Assembly: GCA_014655195.1 (NCBI GenBank)
Contig: BNBH01000009.1
Coordinates: 142,431-206,430 of the forward strand
DNA: 64,000 bases
From: Streptomyces cellulosae
Lineage (GTDB): Bacteria; Actinomycetota; Actinomycetes; Streptomycetales; Streptomycetaceae
Direction of reading: 5' to 3'
Of the stretch, positions 15,207-24,461 are shown piece by piece. A program made the position numbers and the translations under genes. The notes under the pieces were generated by a model. That model did no database searches. It was not told where the DNA came from and saw nothing but the letters and a program-made list of their open reading frames with translations. How positions within the stretch are numbered: the first letter of the stretch is position 1; each line of letters starts with the position of its first letter.

Positions 15207-15310
15207 CCGCCCCGACCCAGCACCGCCCCGACCGAGCACCGCCCCGACCGAGCACCGCTCCGAACCAGCGCCGCCCCGACCCAGCGCCGCCCCGACCGAG
15301 CACCGCCCCG
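15207..15310 (+). repeat. 16-bp imperfect tandem repeat in the operon leader
   Basis: About six and a half copies of a 16-bp unit close to CCGCCCCGACCGAGCA, varying at a few positions (GACCCAGC, TCCGAACC). It fills the gap between the operator-like site and the permease gene and would be transcribed as leader. There are no spacers, so it is not a CRISPR array. Copy number is likely to vary between strains. Confidence 0.75.
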
Positions 15311-15372
15311 CACCGCCGGCCCCCGCGCAGGCGCCCCGCACAGCACGACGTACCGAGAAACGGAGAACAGTC

Positions 15373-16305
15373 ATGGCCCAAGCCGCAGCCGTGGCGAAAC
15401 CGCCCGCGCCACCGAGGCGGCGCCGTGCCTCCGCCACACCCCGCCGACTGCCCTACCTGCTGATCGCGCCGGCCGCCCTGCTGATGCTGGGCTTCATCGC
15501 CTACCCGGTGCTCAGCGTCTTCTACTACAGCCTGCGGGACTACAACCCCACCAAGCCCTGGCGGAACGGCTTCGCGGGATTCGGCAACTTCACCCGCATC
15601 TTCACCGAGGACCCCCTCTTCTGGGACACCCTCGTCTTCAGCGCCAAGTGGGTCTTCGTCGAGGTCGGCCTGCAGCTGATGTTCGGGCTCGCCCTCGCCC
15701 TCATCGTCAACCAGACCTTCGTCGGCCGGGCGCTCGGCCGCGCGCTGGTCTTCTCCCCGTGGGCCGTCTCCGGCGTGCTCACCTCCGCGATCTGGGTGCT
15801 GCTCTACAACTCCCAGACCGGCATCACCCGTTACCTCGCGGACATGGGCGTCGGCGAGTACGGCGTGAGCTGGCTGTCGGACACCTCCACGGTGTTCCCC
15901 GCCGCGATCGTCGCCGACCTGTGGCGCGGGGTGCCCTTCTTCGCGATCCTCATCCTCGCCGACCTCCAGTCCGTCTCCAAGGACCTGTACGAGGCCGCCG
16001 AGGTGGACGGCGCCAGCCGCTTCAAGCAGTTCTGGCACATCACGCTGCCGCACCTGAAGGACGCCATCATCCTCTCCACGCTGCTGCGCGCCGTGTGGGA
16101 GTTCAACAACGTCGACCTGCTCTACACGCTGACCGGCGGCGGACCCGCCGGCACGACCACCACGCTGCCGCTGTACATCGCCAACACCTCCGTCGACGCC
16201 CATGACTTCGGCTACGCGTCGGCCCTGACCACGGTGGCGTTCGTGATCCTGCTCCTCTGCTCGATGGTCTACCTGCGGCTGAGCAAGTTCGGAGGCGAGA
16301 AGTGA
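15373..16305 (+). CDS. Carbohydrate ABC transporter permease (MalF-type)
   Basis: A 310-residue CUT1 permease. It has a Pro/Arg-rich cytosolic start, six membrane segments from about residue 28, and the EAA loop EAAEVDGASRFKQFWHITLP near residues 205-224. First gene of a seven-gene operon that includes a GH43 enzyme and a binding lipoprotein. The imported sugar is therefore probably a xylo-, arabino- or galacto-oligosaccharide from plant cell wall. The ATG at 15373 follows GGAGAA. No ATPase gene is present in the operon; a shared MsiK-type ATPase is likely. Confidence 0.92.
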   Translation: MAQAAAVAKPPAPPRRRRASATPRRLPYLLIAPAALLMLGFIAYPVLSVFYYSLRDYNPTKPWRNGFAGFGNFTRIFTEDPLFWDTLVFSAKWVFVEVGLQLMFGLALALIVNQTFVGRALGRALVFSPWAVSGVLTSAIWVLLYNSQTGITRYLADMGVGEYGVSWLSDTSTVFPAAIVADLWRGVPFFAILILADLQSVSKDLYEAAEVDGASRFKQFWHITLPHLKDAIILSTLLRAVWEFNNVDLLYTLTGGGPAGTTTTLPLYIANTSVDAHDFGYASALTTVAFVILLLCSMVYLRLSKFGGEK

Positions 16306-17198
16306 TCACCAAGGAGGCCACCAAGGCCGCCCCCGCCCCCGCGCCGGCCGTCCCCGAGCCGCCCCTGCCCGCCAGGCGGCGCAGGGCCTGGGACGAGGCG
16401 CCCCGCTGGCAGATCTACCTGCCGCTCGGCATCTACCTCGTCTTCACCCTCATCCCCTTCTACTGGATCCTGCTGTTCGCGCTCCGCCCCGCAGGCTCCA
16501 CCTCGCTCGTGCCCTGGCCGATGACCACCGCCCACTTCGAGAAGGTGTGGACGGACCGCGGCTTCGGCACCTTCTTCCAGAACAGCGTCCTCGTCGGCGT
16601 CGCCACCCTGTTCATGACCACCCTGGTCGCCCTGGCCGGCGGCTACGCGCTCGCCCGGTTCGACTTCCGCATCAAGCGCGGGTTCATGCTGGCGCTGCTC
16701 TGCTCGCAGTTCGTGCCCGGCGCGCTGCTGCTGGTCCCGCTGTTCGAGATCTTCGCCGAGCTGCGGATGATCAACTCGCTGGGCAGCGTCATCATCGCCG
16801 AGACGGTGTTCCAGCTGCCGCTGTCGATGATCCTGCTGAGCAACTTCATCAAGAACGTGCCCTACTCGCTGGAGGAGGCCGCCTGGGTCGACGGCTGCGA
16901 CCGGTTCCGGGCGTTCCGGGTGGTCGTCCTGCCGCTGCTGCGGCCCGGCCTGATCGCCGTCGGCTCCTTCGCCTTCGTGCACTCCTGGAACCACTTCCTG
17001 TTCGCCCTGATGTTCCTCAACAACCAGGAGAAGCAGACCGTCCCGGTCGGCCTCAACACCCTGATGAGCGCGGACAGCGTCGACCTCGGCGCGCTCGCCG
17101 CGGGCGGCATCATCGCGGCCGTCCCCGTCGTCATCGTGTTCGCCTTCATCCAGAAGTGGCTGATCACCGGCTTCAGCGCGGGGGCGGTGAAGGGATGA
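16302..17198 (+). CDS. Carbohydrate ABC transporter permease (MalG-type)
   Basis: A 298-residue CUT1 permease that pairs with the preceding one. It has a proline-rich N-terminus, then six membrane segments starting near residue 45, and the EAA-type loop EEAAWVDGCDRFRAFRVVVL. It starts with GTG at 16302, overlapping the previous stop by 4 nt, and its own stop overlaps the next ATG. Confidence 0.92.
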   Translation: MITKEATKAAPAPAPAVPEPPLPARRRRAWDEAPRWQIYLPLGIYLVFTLIPFYWILLFALRPAGSTSLVPWPMTTAHFEKVWTDRGFGTFFQNSVLVGVATLFMTTLVALAGGYALARFDFRIKRGFMLALLCSQFVPGALLLVPLFEIFAELRMINSLGSVIIAETVFQLPLSMILLSNFIKNVPYSLEEAAWVDGCDRFRAFRVVVLPLLRPGLIAVGSFAFVHSWNHFLFALMFLNNQEKQTVPVGLNTLMSADSVDLGALAAGGIIAAVPVVIVFAFIQKWLITGFSAGAVKG

Positions 17199-18379
17199 CC
17201 ACCTCGCCCGCCGCCCCCGGCGTCCCGCTCCCGGTCGTCCTGGCCGGCGCCCGCGGCCACGGCCGCTGGCACGTGGAGAACATCCGCCGCCTCCAGGCTC
17301 AGGGCCTGGTCCGGCTCGTGGGGGTCTGCGAGCTCACCCCGCTCACCGAGGACGAGTTCGGCGGTGAACTCCCCGAGCAGTCCGCCGACCTCGGGGCGCT
17401 CCTCGACTCCACCGGCGCCCGCGCCGCGGTGATCTGCACCCCCATCCCCACCCACACCGACCTCGCGCTCACCGCCGCCGGGCGGGGCGTGCACCTGCTG
17501 CTGGAGAAGCCCCCGGCGCCCTCGTACGCGGAGTTCCGCCGGATGGCCGACGGGGTCGCCGCGGCCGGGGTGACCTGCCAGATCGGCTTCCAGTCGCTCG
17601 GCTCGCACGCCGTGCCCGCGATCCGCGACCTGATCGCCGAGGGCGCCGTCGGCCGGGTGACCGGCATCGGCGGGGCCGGCGCGTGGGTGCGGCCCGAGGC
17701 GTACTTCCGCCGCGCCCCCTGGGCGGGCCGCCGGCGCCTCGACGGCGTCGACGTGGTCGACGGCGCGCTCACCAACCCCCTCGCGCACGCCGTCGCCACC
17801 GCCCTCGCGCTCGACGGCAGCACCCGCGCCGAGGACGTCGCCGGCATCGAGACCGAACTGCTGCGCGCCAACGACATCGAGTCCGACGACACCTCCTGCG
17901 TCCGCGTCACCACCGTCCGGGGCGGCTCGGTCACCGTCGCCGCCACCCTGTGCGCGGAGCGGGCCGACGAGCCGTACGTGGTGGTGCACGGCACCAGCGG
18001 CCGGATCACCTTCTGGTACAAGCAGGACCGCGTCCTCCTCCAGCGCGCGGACCACGGCCCCGAGGAACTGCGCTTCGGCCGCACCGACCTGCTGGAGAAC
18101 CTCGTCGCCCACCTCCGCGACGGCGCCCCGCTGCTGGTCACGCCCGACGACACCGGCGCCTTCATGCAGGTCGTCGAGGCCATCCGCACCGCCCCCGACC
18201 CGGCCCCGCTGCCCGACGACGCCTGGCGCCGCGCCCCCGGCGAGGACCGCCGGGTGGTGCCCGGTGTCGACGCGCTGGTCGAGGCCGCCGCGGACCGTCT
18301 GTCCCTCTACTCCGAGCTGGGCGCCCCCTGGGCCCGGCCCGCCCACCACCATCTGCCGAAAGAGGTGAGCACCCGATGA
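17195..18379 (+). CDS. Gfo/Idh/MocA-family oxidoreductase
   Basis: A 394-residue NAD(P)-dependent sugar oxidoreductase. The Rossmann segment LAGARGHGRWHVENI (16-30) replaces the usual GxGxxG closely. The catalytic-lysine motif EKP is in LLLEKPPAPS (about 106-115), and the C-terminal substrate domain includes ALTNPLAHAVATAL. Family members oxidise or epimerise sugars, inositols or their glycosides; some bacterial L-arabinose 1-dehydrogenases belong here. Lying between sugar permeases and a GH43 enzyme, it probably modifies the imported sugar. Overlap with both neighbours by 4 nt shows tight coupling. Substrate unknown. Confidence 0.87.
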   Translation: MTTSPAAPGVPLPVVLAGARGHGRWHVENIRRLQAQGLVRLVGVCELTPLTEDEFGGELPEQSADLGALLDSTGARAAVICTPIPTHTDLALTAAGRGVHLLLEKPPAPSYAEFRRMADGVAAAGVTCQIGFQSLGSHAVPAIRDLIAEGAVGRVTGIGGAGAWVRPEAYFRRAPWAGRRRLDGVDVVDGALTNPLAHAVATALALDGSTRAEDVAGIETELLRANDIESDDTSCVRVTTVRGGSVTVAATLCAERADEPYVVVHGTSGRITFWYKQDRVLLQRADHGPEELRFGRTDLLENLVAHLRDGAPLLVTPDDTGAFMQVVEAIRTAPDPAPLPDDAWRRAPGEDRRVVPGVDALVEAAADRLSLYSELGAPWARPAHHHLPKEVSTR

Positions 18380-19221
18380 CCGGCAACGACTCCGTGGTGC
18401 TGCGCGTCGCCGGACGGCCCGTCGGCCGGTACCTCACCCGGCCGGAACTGCCGGCCCGGCTCTCCCCGCGGCCCTGTCTGCACCCCGTCACCACCCTGGC
18501 CGGCACGGCGGTCACCGAACTGAGCCCCGCCGACCACGCCCACCACCTCGGCGTCGGTGTCGCCGTTCCCGACGTCGAGGGGTTCAACTTCTGGGGCGGA
18601 CGCACCTACGTCCGCGGCCGCGGCCCCACCGAGCTGGACAACCACGGCGCCCAGCGGCACACCGCCTACCACCGGCGCGAGTCCGACGGCTTCACCGAGG
18701 AACTCCGCTGGATGGCCGCCCCCGGCGAACTCCTCCGTGAACAGCGCACGGTCACCGCGACCGCCCTCACCGACGGCGCGTGGGCCCTGGACCTCACCTT
18801 CGCGCTCACCAACGTCTCCGGACGCCCGCTGTCCGTGGGCAGCCCCGCCACCAACGGCCGCCCGGGCGCCGCCTACGGGGGCTTCTTCTGGCGGGCCCGC
18901 AAGGAGGACGCGGCGCCCGACGTGTTCACCGCGGAGACCGACGGCACGGACGCGGTCCACGGGCGGACCGCCGACTGGGTCGCCCTCACCGGCTCCGCCT
19001 GGACCCTCGTCTTCGCCGCGGCCACGGACACGACCCGCCGCGACCCCTGGTTCGTGCGCACCGAGGAGTACCCGGGCGTCGGCTCCTCCCTCGCGCACGA
19101 CGCGCGGCTGCCCGTCCCGCCGGGGGAGACGGTCGAGCGCCGGATCGTCACCGTCGTCGCCGACGGCCGCCTGGACCGCCAGGAGGCCGCCGCCCTGGTG
19201 GCCAAGGCGGTGACCGCATGA
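18376..19221 (+). CDS. DUF6807 (PmoA-like) family protein
   Basis: A 281-residue protein without signal peptide. It fits the beta-rich family annotated as DUF6807 or PmoA-like, which has no link to methane oxidation proven here. Recognisable parts are RPCLHPVTTLAGTAVTE (about 32-48), HAHHLGVGVAVPDVEGFNFWGG (about 55-76) with clustered histidines, and GGFFWRARKEDA (about 172-183). Such proteins usually sit beside Gfo/Idh/MocA genes in sugar operons, exactly as here. The biochemical role is unknown; sugar modification is inferred from context. Coupled to both neighbours by ATGA overlaps. Confidence 0.78.
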   Translation: MTGNDSVVLRVAGRPVGRYLTRPELPARLSPRPCLHPVTTLAGTAVTELSPADHAHHLGVGVAVPDVEGFNFWGGRTYVRGRGPTELDNHGAQRHTAYHRRESDGFTEELRWMAAPGELLREQRTVTATALTDGAWALDLTFALTNVSGRPLSVGSPATNGRPGAAYGGFFWRARKEDAAPDVFTAETDGTDAVHGRTADWVALTGSAWTLVFAAATDTTRRDPWFVRTEEYPGVGSSLAHDARLPVPPGETVERRIVTVVADGRLDRQEAAALVAKAVTA

Positions 19222-20810
19222 GCGTCCGCCCCGACGAGCCTGTCTACCGTAACCCGGTCCTCGACGCCGACTGGTCCGACCCCGACGTGATCCGCGTCGG
19301 CGACGACTTCTACCTCACCGCGTCCAGCTTCGGCCGCGTCCCCGGGCTGCCCCTGCTGCACTCCCGCGACCTGGTCAACTGGACCCTCGTCGGCCACGCC
19401 CTGCAACGCCTGGAACCCGAGAGCGAGTTCGCGGTGCCCCGGCACGACCGCGGGGTGTGGGCGCCGTCCCTGCGCCATCACGACGGCCGCTTCTGGATCT
19501 TCTGGGGCGATCCCGACCAGGGCATCTTCCAGGTCAACGCCCCCGAGATCCGCGGCCCCTGGACCCGCCCCCACCTGGTCAAGGCCGGCAAGGGACTCAT
19601 CGACCCCTGCCCGCTGTGGGACGACGAGACCGGCGAGGCGTACCTCGTGCACGCCTGGGCCAAGTCCCGCTCCGGCGTCAAGAACCGCCTCACCGGCCAC
19701 CGGATGCACCCGCACGGCACCGAACTCCTCGACGAGGGCAAGGTGATCGTCGACGGCGACCGCATCCCCGGCTGGTTCACCCTCGAGGGGCCCAAGCTCT
19801 ACCAGCACGACGGCTGGTTCTGGATCCTCGCCCCCGCCGGGGGAGTGGAGACGGGATGGCAGGGCGCCTTCCGCTCCCGCGCCTTCTTCGGCCCCTACGA
19901 GGAGAAGGTGGTCCTGGAGCAGAAGGACACCGACGTCAACGGCCCGCATCAGGGCGGCTGGGTGCGCACCCCGTCCGGCGAGGACTGGTTCCTGCACTTC
20001 CAGCAGCGCGGCGCCTACGGCAGGGTCGTCCACCTCCAGCCGATGCGGTGGGGCGGCGGGGGAGGCTGGCCGGTGATCGGGGACGACGGCGCCCCCGTCG
20101 CCGAGCACCGCCGCCCAAACCTGCCGCCGCAGCAGCCCGCCGCGCCCGCCACCGACGACGACTTCCCCGGCGGACGCCCCGGCCGACAGTGGCAGTGGAC
20201 CGCCAACCCCCGGGACGGCTGGGCCACCCACCACTCCGCCGACGGGCTGCGCCTCACCTGCGTCCGCACCTCCGACGCGCACGACCTGCGCGCCCTGCCC
20301 AACGTCCTCACCCAGCGGCTGCCCGGCCCCCCGTGCACCGTCGAGGTGGACCTGCGGCTCGACGACGGCGAACCCGGGGCGCGGGCCGGGCTCGCGGTCC
20401 TCGGGGACGCCTACAGCTGGATCGGGCTCGAGCGCGGTCCGGACGGCACGGTGCGGCTGGTGCACCGGTTCGCCGAGACGGTCGCCGAGAGGGAACGGGA
20501 CGCGGCGCCCCCGCGCCCCGCACCCGGCGGCCGGGCCCGGCTGCGGGTCGACATCGGCGCGGGCGCGCGCTGCCGCTTCTCGTACGACACGCAAGTCCCG
20601 TACGGCCCGTACGACACAGAAGACGCCGGAGACGGCACCGGGGAGGGCGGGTTCCGTCCCTCCGGTCAGGTCTTCGCCGCGACTCCCTGGCGCTGGGTCG
20701 GTGCTCTGCTCGGCCTGGTCGCCCTGGCGCCCACCGGTCAGGGACACGCCGGTACCGCCACGTTCACGCAGTTCAGGATCCGTATCCAGGAGAAGAGAGC
20801 CGACCGATGA
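19218..20810 (+). CDS. Glycoside hydrolase family 43 (beta-xylosidase/arabinofuranosidase-like)
   Basis: A 530-residue enzyme. The five-bladed propeller domain (about 8-310) shows the three GH43 acids: Asp21 (SDPDV, base), Asp129 (LIDPCP, pKa modulator) and Glu190 (LEGPKLY, acid). A C-terminal beta-sandwich (about 330-525) is of the kind seen in GH43 subfamily 12-like xylosidases. There is no signal peptide, so it should act in the cytoplasm on imported oligosaccharides, releasing xylose or arabinose. It is followed by the binding-protein gene with a 4-nt overlap. The released pentose could feed the arabinonate-type enzymes encoded upstream. Confidence 0.9.
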   Translation: MSVRPDEPVYRNPVLDADWSDPDVIRVGDDFYLTASSFGRVPGLPLLHSRDLVNWTLVGHALQRLEPESEFAVPRHDRGVWAPSLRHHDGRFWIFWGDPDQGIFQVNAPEIRGPWTRPHLVKAGKGLIDPCPLWDDETGEAYLVHAWAKSRSGVKNRLTGHRMHPHGTELLDEGKVIVDGDRIPGWFTLEGPKLYQHDGWFWILAPAGGVETGWQGAFRSRAFFGPYEEKVVLEQKDTDVNGPHQGGWVRTPSGEDWFLHFQQRGAYGRVVHLQPMRWGGGGGWPVIGDDGAPVAEHRRPNLPPQQPAAPATDDDFPGGRPGRQWQWTANPRDGWATHHSADGLRLTCVRTSDAHDLRALPNVLTQRLPGPPCTVEVDLRLDDGEPGARAGLAVLGDAYSWIGLERGPDGTVRLVHRFAETVAERERDAAPPRPAPGGRARLRVDIGAGARCRFSYDTQVPYGPYDTEDAGDGTGEGGFRPSGQVFAATPWRWVGALLGLVALAPTGQGHAGTATFTQFRIRIQEKRADR

Positions 20811-22171
20811 AGATCAGCATTCTCGGAAGAAGCACGGGCAGAGGGCGCCGCGGCAGGACGTCGGCGGCCGTCGCCCTGGGAGCGGTCCTCGCACTGACCG
20901 CCACCGCCTGCGGGGACGACGGCAGCGGCTCGGGCGACGGCGCCGAGGGCAGCGGCACGGGGAAGATCGTCTTCTGGGACAACAACGGCGGTGTCCGCAC
21001 CGACATCTGGAAGGAGATCATCGCCGACTTCGAGAAGGCCAACCCGGACATCGACGTCCAGTACGTCGGCATCGCGTCCACCGAGTACCAGTCCAAGGTC
21101 GACACCGCCATCCAGGGCGGCGGCCTGCCGGACGTGGGCGGCATCAGCGCCTCGATGCTCGCGGGCTTCGCCGCCCAGGGCGCGCTGGAGCCGCTGGACG
21201 AGCGGCTGGAGGGCTCGTCGCTCAACGGCAAGCTCAACAAGGACATGATCGAGTCGCTGCGGGCGGCCGGCGGCGGGGACGACCAGCTGTACTCCGTGCC
21301 GACCTCCGCGAACAACGGCGTCCTGTACTACCGCACCGACATGTTCCAGAAGGCGGGCCTTCAGGAGCCGACCACCTGGGACCGCTTCTTCGAGGCCGCG
21401 GAGAAGCTCACCGACAAGGGCAGCAACCGCTTCGGGTACACCATCCGCGGCGGCGCAGGCTCCATCGCCCAGGCCCTCGACGCGATGTACGGGCAGTCCG
21501 GCATCACCTCGTTCTGGGACTCCACCGGCAAGAAGACCACGGTCGACGACCCGAGGAACGTCAAGGCGCTGGAGAAGTACGCGGCCCTGTTCAAGAAGGT
21601 CACCCCCGCCGCCGACCTGAACAACGACTTCACCAAGATGGTCGCGCAGTGGGACTCCGGTGAGATCGGGATGCTGAACCACAACCTGGGCTCCTTCCAG
21701 GACCATGTGAAGGCGCTGGGCGTGGAGAAGTTCCGGGGCATCCCGCAGCCGGTCGGCCCCGACGGCAAGCGGGTGCAGGTCTCCAACCCGGTCGACGGCA
21801 TCGGCCTGTTCAAGAGCTCCAAGAACAAGGACGCCGCCTGGAAGTTCATCGAGTTCGCCACGTCGGCGCAGTCGAACTCGAAGTTCAACGAGTCGGCGGG
21901 ACAGGTGCCGGCGCACCAGGACGCCGCGAAGGACGCGTGGATCGCGAAGGCGGAGCCCACGAAGCTGGCGGCGCAGGCGCTGAGTGACGGGTCCACGACC
22001 ATTGTGCAGTTGCCGTACTACCTGCCTGACTGGAACACGATTTCCAAGGCGGACAACGAGCCGAACTTCCAGAAGGTGCTGTTGGGGGACATGACGGCGA
22101 AGGCCTTCCTGGACGGGCTGGCCGAGCAGTTGAACGAGGCTCAGGCCGAGTGGGACGAGCAGATGGGGTGA
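20807..22171 (+). CDS. Extracellular solute-binding lipoprotein (family 1, sugar)
   Basis: A 454-residue binding protein. An arginine-rich N-terminus and hydrophobic stretch end in ALTATAC, so Cys35 is the lipidation site, followed by a Gly/Ser/Asp linker. The mature part starts KIVFWDNNGGVRTDIW and has typical family-1 features (MLAGFAAQGALEPLD, VPTSANNGVLYYRTDMF). It completes the operon of two permeases, oxidoreductase, DUF6807 protein and GH43 enzyme. Unusually it is the last gene rather than the first. The ATG at 20807 overlaps the GH43 stop. The ligand is probably a pentose-containing oligosaccharide. Confidence 0.92.
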   Translation: MKISILGRSTGRGRRGRTSAAVALGAVLALTATACGDDGSGSGDGAEGSGTGKIVFWDNNGGVRTDIWKEIIADFEKANPDIDVQYVGIASTEYQSKVDTAIQGGGLPDVGGISASMLAGFAAQGALEPLDERLEGSSLNGKLNKDMIESLRAAGGGDDQLYSVPTSANNGVLYYRTDMFQKAGLQEPTTWDRFFEAAEKLTDKGSNRFGYTIRGGAGSIAQALDAMYGQSGITSFWDSTGKKTTVDDPRNVKALEKYAALFKKVTPAADLNNDFTKMVAQWDSGEIGMLNHNLGSFQDHVKALGVEKFRGIPQPVGPDGKRVQVSNPVDGIGLFKSSKNKDAAWKFIEFATSAQSNSKFNESAGQVPAHQDAAKDAWIAKAEPTKLAAQALSDGSTTIVQLPYYLPDWNTISKADNEPNFQKVLLGDMTAKAFLDGLAEQLNEAQAEWDEQMG

Positions 22172-22222
22172 CGCGGTTTTCGGCTGGGGGCGGCCTGTGG
22201 CTGTGCGGCTGCGGGTCGTCCC

Positions 22223-22260
22223 TGGCCGGTCGCGCAGTTCCCCGCGCACCTTGGGGGCGC
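22223..22260 (-). repeat. Dispersed module A copy
   Basis: A reverse-oriented copy of the GGGGCGCGGGGAACTGCGCG module, read here as GGCCGGTCGCGCAGTTCCCC then a diverged CGCGCACC. It lies between the binding-protein stop (22171) and the acetylesterase start (22295). Confidence 0.65.
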
Positions 22261-22294
22261 GCTTCATCTCCCCCTTCTCTGAAAGGCACAGGTT

Positions 22295-23083
22295 GTGGCT
22301 CTTTCGCGTAGGCACGTTGTCGTCGGTGGGGTCGGTGCTGTTGTGAGTGTGGGCGGTACGGCTCATGCCGGGACGCGGCGGGCGCGGACCGTGTGGGTCG
22401 CCGGTGATTCCACCGCCGCCCAGAAGTACGCTCCCGCCGCCCCCGAGACCGGGTGGGGGACGGCCCTGCCGTTTCTGCTCGGGCGTGGGCTCGCCGTCGC
22501 CAACCATGCGGTGAACGGCCGGAGTTCCAAGAGTTTCGTCGACGAGGGGCGGCTGGACGCCCTGCTCGCCGGCGTCCGTCCGGGCGACCTGCTGATCGTG
22601 CAGTTCGCGCACAACGACGAGAAGGCGGACGACCCGAGCCGGTACACCGAGCCCTGGACCACCTATCAGCGGTATCTGCGCCTGTACCTGGACGGCGCCC
22701 GGGCGCGGGGAGCGCGGCCGGTGCTGGCCACCCCGGTGGAGCGGCGGCGGTTCGACGCGGACGGGCGGGCCGTGCCCAGCCACGGGGAGTACCCGGAGGC
22801 GATGCGCGCGCTCGCCCGGGAGGAGCGGGTCGCGCTGCTCGACGTGCAGGCGTTGTCCCTGGCGCTCTGGCAGGAGCTGGGGCCGGAGGCGACGCAGGCG
22901 TACTTCAACTGGACCGACACCAAGCAGGACAACACGCATTTCTCCCCGACGGGCGCGATCGCCGTGGCACGGCTGGTCGCCCGGGAGCTGCTGCGCACCC
23001 GGGTGCTCGCGCCGCACGACGTGCGGCGGCTGGACGAGGAGATCCCGACGTCGTGGATCACCTGGCCGGAGGCCGCCGCGTAA
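22295..23083 (+). CDS. Secreted SGNH esterase, rhamnogalacturonan acetylesterase-like (CE12)
   Basis: A 262-residue protein. A short Arg-containing signal peptide ends near AHA (24), with LSRRHVVVGG suggesting Tat export. SGNH blocks are complete: GDST (catalytic Ser39), NGRSSKSF (74-81), HND (Asn107) and DNTHF (Asp212/His215). The order and the GDST/GRSSKSF wording match rhamnogalacturonan acetylesterases, which deacetylate the pectin backbone. It starts with GTG at 22295 after GAAAGG. It precedes pectate lyase and pectinesterase genes on the same strand, supporting a pectin role. A general carbohydrate acetylesterase is the alternative. Confidence 0.85.
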   Translation: MALSRRHVVVGGVGAVVSVGGTAHAGTRRARTVWVAGDSTAAQKYAPAAPETGWGTALPFLLGRGLAVANHAVNGRSSKSFVDEGRLDALLAGVRPGDLLIVQFAHNDEKADDPSRYTEPWTTYQRYLRLYLDGARARGARPVLATPVERRRFDADGRAVPSHGEYPEAMRALAREERVALLDVQALSLALWQELGPEATQAYFNWTDTKQDNTHFSPTGAIAVARLVARELLRTRVLAPHDVRRLDEEIPTSWITWPEAAA

Positions 23084-23116
23084 CACCCCCCGGACCACGA
23101 ACAGGAGAGCCGCATC

Positions 23117-24442
23117 ATGAACGTACAAGTATGGCATGGGCATGCCAGAAAGGCCGGTGTGCTGGCCGGCTGCACCGCCCTCGTGCTGACCCTGACCGGC
23201 ACCGCCGCGCAGGCCCACACGCCGACGCACCGCGACCCCGCCCGCCAGACCCTGCCCGCCGGCGACGGCTGGGCGTCCTACGGCACGGGCACCACCGGAG
23301 GCGCGGCCGCCGACGCCGCGCACGTCCGCACCGTGACCGACTGGGCCCAGTTCACCGCCGCCCTCGCGGAGGGCGGGGACGCACCGAAGATCATCAAGGT
23401 GAAGGGCACCATCGACGCCGTCGCCGACGGCTGCGACGCGCTCGCCGTCCCCGGCTACGACCTGGACGCCTACCTGGAGACGTACGCCCCCGAGACCTGG
23501 GGCCTGGAGCGGGACCTCAGCGACGAGCCCGACGACAGCCCCGAGGGTCTGCGCCGCGCCTCCGCCGCCCACCAGGACGCGGTGATCAAGGTGAACGTCC
23601 CCTCCAACACCACGATCATCGGCGTGGGACGCGACGCCGCCATCAAGGGCGCGAGCCTCCAGATCAAGGAGGTGGACAACGTCGTGGTCCGCAACCTCAC
23701 CCTGGAGAGCCCCGTCGACTGCTTCCCGCAGTGGGACCCCACCGACGGCGACCGCGGCAACTGGAACAGCGAGTACGACACCGTCGTCGTGCACGGCGCG
23801 ACCCATGTGTGGCTGGACCACAACACGTTCACCGACGGCGCGCACCCCGACGGCGCGACCCCCACGTACTTCGGCATGCTCTACCAGCAGCACGACGGCG
23901 AGCTGGACATCGTCAAGGGCGCCAACTACGTCACCGCCTCCTGGAACGTCTTCACCGAGCACGACAAGACGATCCTCATCGGCAACAGCGACAGCGAGTC
24001 CACCGCCGTGGGCGACCGCGGCAAGCTGAAGGCGACCTTCCACCACAACCTGTTCACGGACCTCACCGAGCGCACCCCGCGCGTCCGGTTCGGCCAGGTC
24101 GACGTCTACAACAACCACTTCGTCGCCGGCTCCGGGTACGGCTACAGCTTCGGCGTCGGCAAGGAGTCCCAGCTCGTCGCCGAGCACAACGCGTTCACCC
24201 TGCCCGAGGGCATCAGCCCGGCGAAGGTCCTCAAGCGCTGGAACGACTCGCCGCTCACCGCCCGGCACAACCTGGTCAACGGCAGGCCGGTCGACCTGAT
24301 CGCCGTGCACAACGCGGAGATCCCCGAGGAGACCCTGCGCTCCGGCGCCGGCTGGACCCCCACCCTGCGCAGGACCGTGCACCCGGCGTGGGCGGTGCCC
24401 GCCCTGGTCCGTCTCGGCGCGGGCGCGGGCCGCCTCCGCTGA
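23117..24442 (+). CDS. Secreted pectate lyase (PL1)
   Basis: A 441-residue secreted protein. The signal peptide ends near AQAHT (about 34). The beta-helix includes TTIIGVGRDAAIKGASL, VVVRNLTLESPVDCFPQWDPTDGDRGNWNSE (calcium-site acids), HVWLDHNTFTDG and TERTPRVRFGQVDVYNNHF, which carries the catalytic arginine; these are PL1 hallmarks. It cleaves polygalacturonate by beta-elimination outside the cell. The ATG at 23117 follows AGGAGAG. It lies 33 bp after the acetylesterase gene and probably shares its transcript. A strong hairpin follows at 24462. Confidence 0.92.
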   Translation: MNVQVWHGHARKAGVLAGCTALVLTLTGTAAQAHTPTHRDPARQTLPAGDGWASYGTGTTGGAAADAAHVRTVTDWAQFTAALAEGGDAPKIIKVKGTIDAVADGCDALAVPGYDLDAYLETYAPETWGLERDLSDEPDDSPEGLRRASAAHQDAVIKVNVPSNTTIIGVGRDAAIKGASLQIKEVDNVVVRNLTLESPVDCFPQWDPTDGDRGNWNSEYDTVVVHGATHVWLDHNTFTDGAHPDGATPTYFGMLYQQHDGELDIVKGANYVTASWNVFTEHDKTILIGNSDSESTAVGDRGKLKATFHHNLFTDLTERTPRVRFGQVDVYNNHFVAGSGYGYSFGVGKESQLVAEHNAFTLPEGISPAKVLKRWNDSPLTARHNLVNGRPVDLIAVHNAEIPEETLRSGAGWTPTLRRTVHPAWAVPALVRLGAGAGRLR

Positions 24443-24461
24443 CCCGCAACCGTCCGAGGCC

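Noticed and set aside
15207..15310. Possible CRISPR array
   Set aside because: The 16-bp units are contiguous with no unique spacers and no cas genes are near.
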